A DNA stretch of 34,666 nucleotides from Myxococcales bacterium (GTDB lineage Bacteria > Myxococcota_A > Polyangia > Palsa-1104 > SHYY01). Shown one piece after another: positions 30,710-34,666 of this stretch (its first letter is position 1; each line of letters starts with the position of its first letter). Made by a program: the position numbers and the translations under genes. Where the stretch lies: contig SHYY01000049.1 of NCBI GenBank assembly GCA_009692555.1, forward strand, positions 1-34,666. Direction: 5' to 3'. The notes under the pieces are model-generated. The model saw nothing but the letters and a program-made list of their open reading frames with translations. It ran no database searches and was not told the DNA's origin.

Positions 30710-33148
30710 GTGTCCACACGGAACGATCTCCCGGCGTCACAGGCCCCCCACCCGAAGAAAAAAAGAAAACGCTTCTCGATCCTGCGTTTTCTCGTTCTCC
30801 TGGTTTTTCTTGGAGGCGCCTCGGGGGGCGCGCTCGGCTACTGGGGCTATCGCGAGTTCGAGAAGGATCTGCCCGATCGCTGGAGCGCGCTGATCGACTA
30901 CCGCCCGAAGAAGGCCAGCCGGGTCTACTCCGCCGACGGGGAGATGATCGGCGAGTTCTTCCTCGAGAAGCGCGTGGTGGTGCCCTACGACAAGATCCCG
31001 AAGCACGTCGTGCGCGCCTTCGTCGCCGCGGAGGACAACCGCTTCTTCGATCACCACGGCATCGACCCGGTCGGGATCTTCCGCGCCGCGATCGCCAATC
31101 TCAAGGCCGGCCGCGTGGTGCAGGGCGGCTCGACGATCACCCAGCAGGTGGCGAAGCTGATGCTGGTCGGCAACGAGCGCAACATGTTCCGCAAGATCCG
31201 CGAGGCGATCCTCGCCCACAAGATCGAGGCGCGGCTGAGCAAGGAGCAGATCCTCACGCTCTACCTCAACCACGTCTACCTCGGCCACGGCGCCTACGGC
31301 GTGCAGGCGGCGGCCGAGATCTACTTCGGCAAGGACGTGCAGGATCTCACCATCGCCGAGGCCGGCCTGATCGGCGGACTCCCCAAGGCACCGACGGAGG
31401 ACTCGCCCTTCAGCGCGTTCCAGCGGGCCAAGGATCGCCAGCGCTACGTGCTCGCGCAGATGGTCGAGAACGGCTTCATCACCGCCGCCGAGGGCGACGA
31501 GGCGCGCCGCGAGCCGATCGCGATCATCTCGCGCGACGCTCCGCTCAATCACGTCGCTGCGCCGCACTTCGTCGAGTTCATTCGCAAGTACGTGCAGAAG
31601 AATTACGGCGGCGGCCGGGTCTACAGCCAGGGGATGAACATCCACACCACCCTCTCGATGCGACAGCAGCGCGCCGCCGAGGTGGCGGTGCGACGCGGCC
31701 TCGAGGACCTCGACAAGCGCCTCGGGTTCCGCGGGCCGGTCGGCCACGTCGAGGGCACGAAGTGGGAGGAGTTCCTCGCCGCCGGTCCCCGTGCCTACGT
31801 GGGGCCGCGCGAGGACGTGCGATCGGCCTCGGGGGCGGTGTTCGCCGACAAGGCCTACCTCGGGCTGATCGAGTCGTTCAACCCGGGCGCGCGCGGTCCG
31901 GCGCGAGGCAAGGGCAAGGGCATTCTCATCGCCGTGGGGGCCGATCACATCCGCCTGGTCGACGAGGACGCCGCGCGCATCGAGCACTGGAACTCCAGAA
32001 AGGGACAGCGGGTGAGCCTCGGCGATCTGGTGCCGGTGAAGGTGGTCACGGTCGAGGTCAAGAGGGGCAAGCGCACCGCCTTGGAGGTGCGGATGGCGAC
32101 CCTGGCGCAGCGGCCCGACGTGGAGTCCGCGCTGGTAGCAGTCGATCCCGCGACCGGCTGGCTGACCGCGATGGTGGGCGGCTACGACTACGACCTCTCG
32201 CAGTTCAACCGCGCGGTGCAGGCCAAGCGGCAGGCCGGCTCGTCGATCAAGCCCTACATCTACACCGCCGCGCTCGAGAAGGGCTACACCGAGCTGACCA
32301 CGGTCTACGACGCGCCGGTGGCGATCCGCACCGCCGCCGGGGTGTGGCGCCCGCACAACTACAAGGACGAGTTCCTCGGTCCGGTGACGCTCCGCACCGC
32401 GCTGGCGAAGTCGCTCAACACCGTCAGCGTGCGGCTGGTCGAGTCGGTGGGCGTCGACAACACCATCGAGGTGTTCCGCCGCTTCGGCCTCACCTCGCCG
32501 ATCCCGCGCCACATCTCGATCGCCCTCGGGGTGCCGGAGCTGTCGCCGATGGAGGCGGCCTACGCGCAGGCCACCTTCCCCGCCGGCGGGCTCGAAGTGA
32601 AGCCGATCTTCATCACCTCGATCGTCGACACCGACGGGCAGGTGATCGAGGAGAACCGGGTGGCCCCGCAGGCGGCGCGCAAGCGGCGGATCGCCCCCGA
32701 CACCGCGTTCGTGATGGTCGACCTGATGAAGAACGTGGTGCAGAACGGCACCGGCAGGAAGGCGCTCGCGCTCGGGCGCCCCTCGGCGGGGAAGACCGGC
32801 ACCTCGAACGACTTCAGGGACGCGTGGTACGTCGGCTACACGCCGGAGCTGCTGGCGGTGGTGTGGGTCGGGCGGGACGACTTCAAGCAGATCGGCCACG
32901 ACACCACGGGCGGCGCGACGGCGCTGCCGATCTGGCTCGACTTCATGCAGCACGGCCACCCCGAGACGCCGATCAAGGACTTTGCTCCGCCGCCCGGCGT
33001 GATGTTCGTGCGCGCGACGTCGGACAAGGGCCTTCCGTGCGGCCCGGCGGCGCCGAACTCGGTGCTGATCCCGTTCCAGCGCGGGACGCTGCCGCGCGAG
33101 TTCGCCCAGAGCTCGCGGAAGGCGGAGTTCACCGACAAGCTGTTCTGA
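30710..33148 (+). CDS. Class A penicillin-binding protein 1A
   Basis: This 812-aa bifunctional peptidoglycan synthase polymerises glycan strands and cross-links them. It has a cytoplasmic basic leader (KKKRKR), a TM helix (FSILRFLVLLVFLGGASGGA), then the GT51 domain with AAEDNRFFDHHGID (catalytic Glu at about residue 107), GGSTITQQVAK and LYLNHVYLGHGAYG. An OB-like insertion follows. The transpeptidase has SSIK (SxxK, about 510), SLN (SxN, about 565) and KTGT (about 694), all intact. The start is GTG 30710 with no ribosome-binding site, so the true start could be slightly different. Length and order match the PBP1A family. Confidence 0.95.
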   Translation: MSTRNDLPASQAPHPKKKRKRFSILRFLVLLVFLGGASGGALGYWGYREFEKDLPDRWSALIDYRPKKASRVYSADGEMIGEFFLEKRVVVPYDKIPKHVVRAFVAAEDNRFFDHHGIDPVGIFRAAIANLKAGRVVQGGSTITQQVAKLMLVGNERNMFRKIREAILAHKIEARLSKEQILTLYLNHVYLGHGAYGVQAAAEIYFGKDVQDLTIAEAGLIGGLPKAPTEDSPFSAFQRAKDRQRYVLAQMVENGFITAAEGDEARREPIAIISRDAPLNHVAAPHFVEFIRKYVQKNYGGGRVYSQGMNIHTTLSMRQQRAAEVAVRRGLEDLDKRLGFRGPVGHVEGTKWEEFLAAGPRAYVGPREDVRSASGAVFADKAYLGLIESFNPGARGPARGKGKGILIAVGADHIRLVDEDAARIEHWNSRKGQRVSLGDLVPVKVVTVEVKRGKRTALEVRMATLAQRPDVESALVAVDPATGWLTAMVGGYDYDLSQFNRAVQAKRQAGSSIKPYIYTAALEKGYTELTTVYDAPVAIRTAAGVWRPHNYKDEFLGPVTLRTALAKSLNTVSVRLVESVGVDNTIEVFRRFGLTSPIPRHISIALGVPELSPMEAAYAQATFPAGGLEVKPIFITSIVDTDGQVIEENRVAPQAARKRRIAPDTAFVMVDLMKNVVQNGTGRKALALGRPSAGKTGTSNDFRDAWYVGYTPELLAVVWVGRDDFKQIGHDTTGGATALPIWLDFMQHGHPETPIKDFAPPPGVMFVRATSDKGLPCGPAAPNSVLIPFQRGTLPREFAQSSRKAEFTDKLF

Positions 33149-33440
33149 GACCATCGTGCGCTCACAACCTGGTCGGCGCCCCGAGCAAGCAGGCCGAGCC
33201 ACCATGCATCCTGGTCGAGGCCCCGACCGAGGCAGCCGGACCACGATCCATTCGAGTCGACGCCGTGATGGGAGCGGGGCGCAGCACGATCGATCCTGGT
33301 CGGCATGCCCATCCGAGCGGTTCCGACCGCCTCGCATCCTGACCGGCGGCGCACGCCAGGGCAACGGATCATCCTCGCATCTCAAGCGAAGCTCCTCCCG
33401 TGGAGGGCCGACCGAGATCGCATCTCGATCGAGGGTCCGA
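33149..33440. other. Intergenic stretch with no recognised gene
   Basis: About 290 bp between PBP1A and the transposase remnant. It is rich in short GATC/CGATC words and has two copies of ATCCTGGTCG (about 33205 and 33293). The ORFs here resemble nothing I know. It may be the eroded 5' part of the IS91-like element. Confidence 0.4.
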
Positions 33441-34240
33441 TCGAGGAACCGACCCACGATCGCGTCCTGATCGAACAGGTCTCCCTCCCGAGCATGGGCG
33501 ACGATCCGCCACCCTCCGGCCGCCGCTGCGCGACGGTCCAGGGGTTCTCGCTCCACGCCGACGTCGCCGTGCGCGCCGGCTGTCGCGGTCCGCTGGAGAG
33601 GCTGTGCCGCAATGGCGCTCGCCCGCCGATCGCGCTGGGCCACCTCTCTGCGACCCAAGGCGGCAGGCTGTCCTAGACTAGCGCGTGAAGCGGCGCGGCG
33701 GTCGTGATCTACGCCTGACCCTCGAGCGCAAGGATCACCTCCCGCGCCTCGCCCCGCTGATTCCACCGCCGCGGATGCATGTGACCCGCTACGCCGTGTC
33801 CTTCGCGCCCAACTCGCGCCACCGCGCGGCCGTCATCGCGCTCGTGCCTGCCCTGGCACCGGCCGCCACCGACCGCGCGCCGCCCACACCACCACCTCGC
33901 GAGGCGCCCTCGGCACCCGTCGCCACGGCTCGCGCCCGCTACCTCCCCTGGGCCGACCTGCTTCGCCGAATTTTCGCGATTGACGCCCTCGTGTGCGAAC
34001 GCTGTGGCGGCACGATGCGCATCCTTGCGATCATCGATAACCCGGCGGTGGCGGAGACCATCGCGCGCCACCTGGGCCTCTCGCGGGCCCCCGCGCGCCC
34101 CACCCGGCTGATCCCGACCAACCCGCCCGGTGGCCCGACGAGCACTTCATCGATCCACCCGCCGCGCCCCTCTTCGACTGATCCCGCTGGCCCAAGCGAC
34201 GGCCGCAGCCCGCCTCGGACACCTCCATGCTCGCGACGAA
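33441..34240 (+). pseudogene. IS91-like (Y2-type) transposase remnant
   Basis: Two frames carry the C-terminal half of an IS91-type transposase. Frame 1 (to a TAG at 33674-33676) reads VQGFSLHADVAV, then LERLCRNGARPPIALGHLS. Frame 2 (from 33685) has LAPLIPPPRMHVTRY, VSFAPNSRHRAAVI, YLPWADLLRRIFAIDALVCE then RCGGTMRILAIIDNPAVAET, which match the well-known C-terminal zinc-finger-like region of these proteins. The N-terminal half with the catalytic HUH and tyrosines is not visible. A stop, a frameshift and a missing 5' half make it dead. Confidence 0.8.
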
Positions 34241-34390
34241 ATCCCCAAGTTATTTTGGCAACATCCCGGCCAAAGTACATAACAGGCGTTATCGGACGGC
34301 TGGCGGGGGCCCACCAAGAGATGGCTACTCCGATAGCCACTGGAGAACGGCGGGTTGTTCGGCTGTTCGGCATATCCTCGGCGACGCGGT
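34241..34390. other. AT-richer junction, possible IS91-like end
   Basis: This stretch is clearly less GC-rich than the rest and contains ATAAC-AGGC-GTTAT (34279-34292), a small inverted repeat such as IS91-type termini may carry. No gene is seen. It separates the transposase remnant from the FG-GAP gene. Confidence 0.35.
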
Positions 34391-34666
34391 TCAGGGGGTT
34401 GTGTTCAAAAAGACGTGAAGGCCAAGGCTGGTCACGACGAGGTCGGGCTTGCCGTCGCCGTTGAGGTCGGCGACCGCCGCGCCTACTGCCCCGTTGGGCA
34501 GTGGCAGAGTGAGCGCGGTTTCAAACGTGCCGTCCCCGCGGCCGACCAGGAATTCGACGGCGTTCTTTCCGGTGGCCCCGGCGAAGTCCAGACGCCCATC
34601 CTGATTCCAGTCGCCTACAAGGATGACTCGGGCGTCTGCCAGCGGATAGCTCCCGAAGAGGGCGAA
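34391..34666 (-). CDS. FG-GAP/VCBS repeat protein, C-terminal end (runs off window)
   Basis: The minus strand from the window edge to TGA at 34393-34391 gives 91 residues: FALFGSYPLADARVILVGDW, NQDGRLDFAGATG, FLVGRGDGTF, then VADLNGDGKPDLVVTS and a short end LHVFLNTTP. These are two FG-GAP units with calcium-binding-like DxDGxxD loops, as in the DGR target propeller. It ends directly after the propeller, with no lectin domain or VR, so it is not a second DGR target. Confidence 0.85.
   Translation of the reverse strand, partial: FALFGSYPLADARVILVGDWNQDGRLDFAGATGKNAVEFLVGRGDGTFETALTLPLPNGAVGAAVADLNGDGKPDLVVTSLGLHVFLNTTP

Noticed and set aside
30691..33342. 883-aa frame overlapping PBP1A
   Set aside because: It overlaps the well-supported PBP1A in another frame and has Arg/Gly-rich shadow composition.
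34391..34666. Second DGR target gene
   Set aside because: It ends in FG-GAP repeats without a lectin-fold domain, and no sequence resembling TR is found there.
1..34666. rRNA or tRNA genes
   Set aside because: No cloverleaf-like or rRNA-like sequence was noticed on either strand by eye; a covariance-model search would be decisive.

Overview
This is a GC-rich window (almost all third codon positions are G or C) with many lipoproteins, Cys-rich and FG-GAP surface proteins, an IgGFc-binding-type protein, a MYXO-CTERM-like tail and TPR proteins. That repertoire suggests a member of the Myxococcota or another deltaproteobacterium-like lineage, probably with a Gram-negative envelope (PBP1A and many lipobox signals). 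No rRNA, tRNA or CRISPR was found.

Layout. 1-140: the 5' end of an IS701-like transposase. 145-1162: a DUF4336/metallo-beta-lactamase-like gene broken by the IS, by a frameshift, and by a 330-bp inverted-repeat element (649-978) that carries a remnant four-helix-bundle ORF. 1172-4178 (minus): a vWA surface protein and an epmA/efp translation pair. 4394-11066: a diversity-generating retroelement (DGR) locus with reverse transcriptase, template repeat (TR), Avd, and a 1351-aa lipoprotein whose C-terminal lectin-fold domain contains the variable repeat (VR). The lipoprotein gene is the last gene of an apparent antitoxin-toxin-target operon with ATGA overlaps. 11211-12153: a TPR membrane protein and a HigA remnant. 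12237-17513 (minus): a peptide-type ABC transporter operon with two substrate-binding proteins and two permeases, all joined by GTGA overlaps, with a hexanucleotide repeat at one junction. 17620-20954: a Cys-rich lipoprotein, a helical protein and an IgGFc-binding-domain lipoprotein. 20961-23155 (minus): a YciO/Sua5 protein followed by a UshA-like tetraheme cytochrome interrupted by an in-frame UGA with a SECIS-like hairpin, a candidate selenoprotein. 23178-30606: a TPR/chalcone-isomerase-like protein, an SDR epimerase lacking its catalytic Lys, an AI-2E family transporter, a DHH-like protein, an exported protein and a large TPR protein. 30710-33148: PBP1A. 33380-34393: a decayed IS91-like transposase, then the end of another FG-GAP protein running off the window.

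Most noteworthy. (1) The DGR: TR 5675-5801 and VR 6369-6495 align over 127 bp without gaps; 15 of 17 differences lie at template adenines, and an 8-bp-stem hairpin sits just after the target stop codon. The RT is convergent to avd-TR, which is unusual. (2) The UGA at 22239-22241 replaces the second Cys of a PCGC motif and is followed after 12 nt by a 6-bp stem with a GGUCUU loop. (3) The 330-bp element looks like a 23S rRNA intervening-sequence-type element, but it has landed in a protein gene with a 9-bp target duplication; removing it restores the reading frame exactly.
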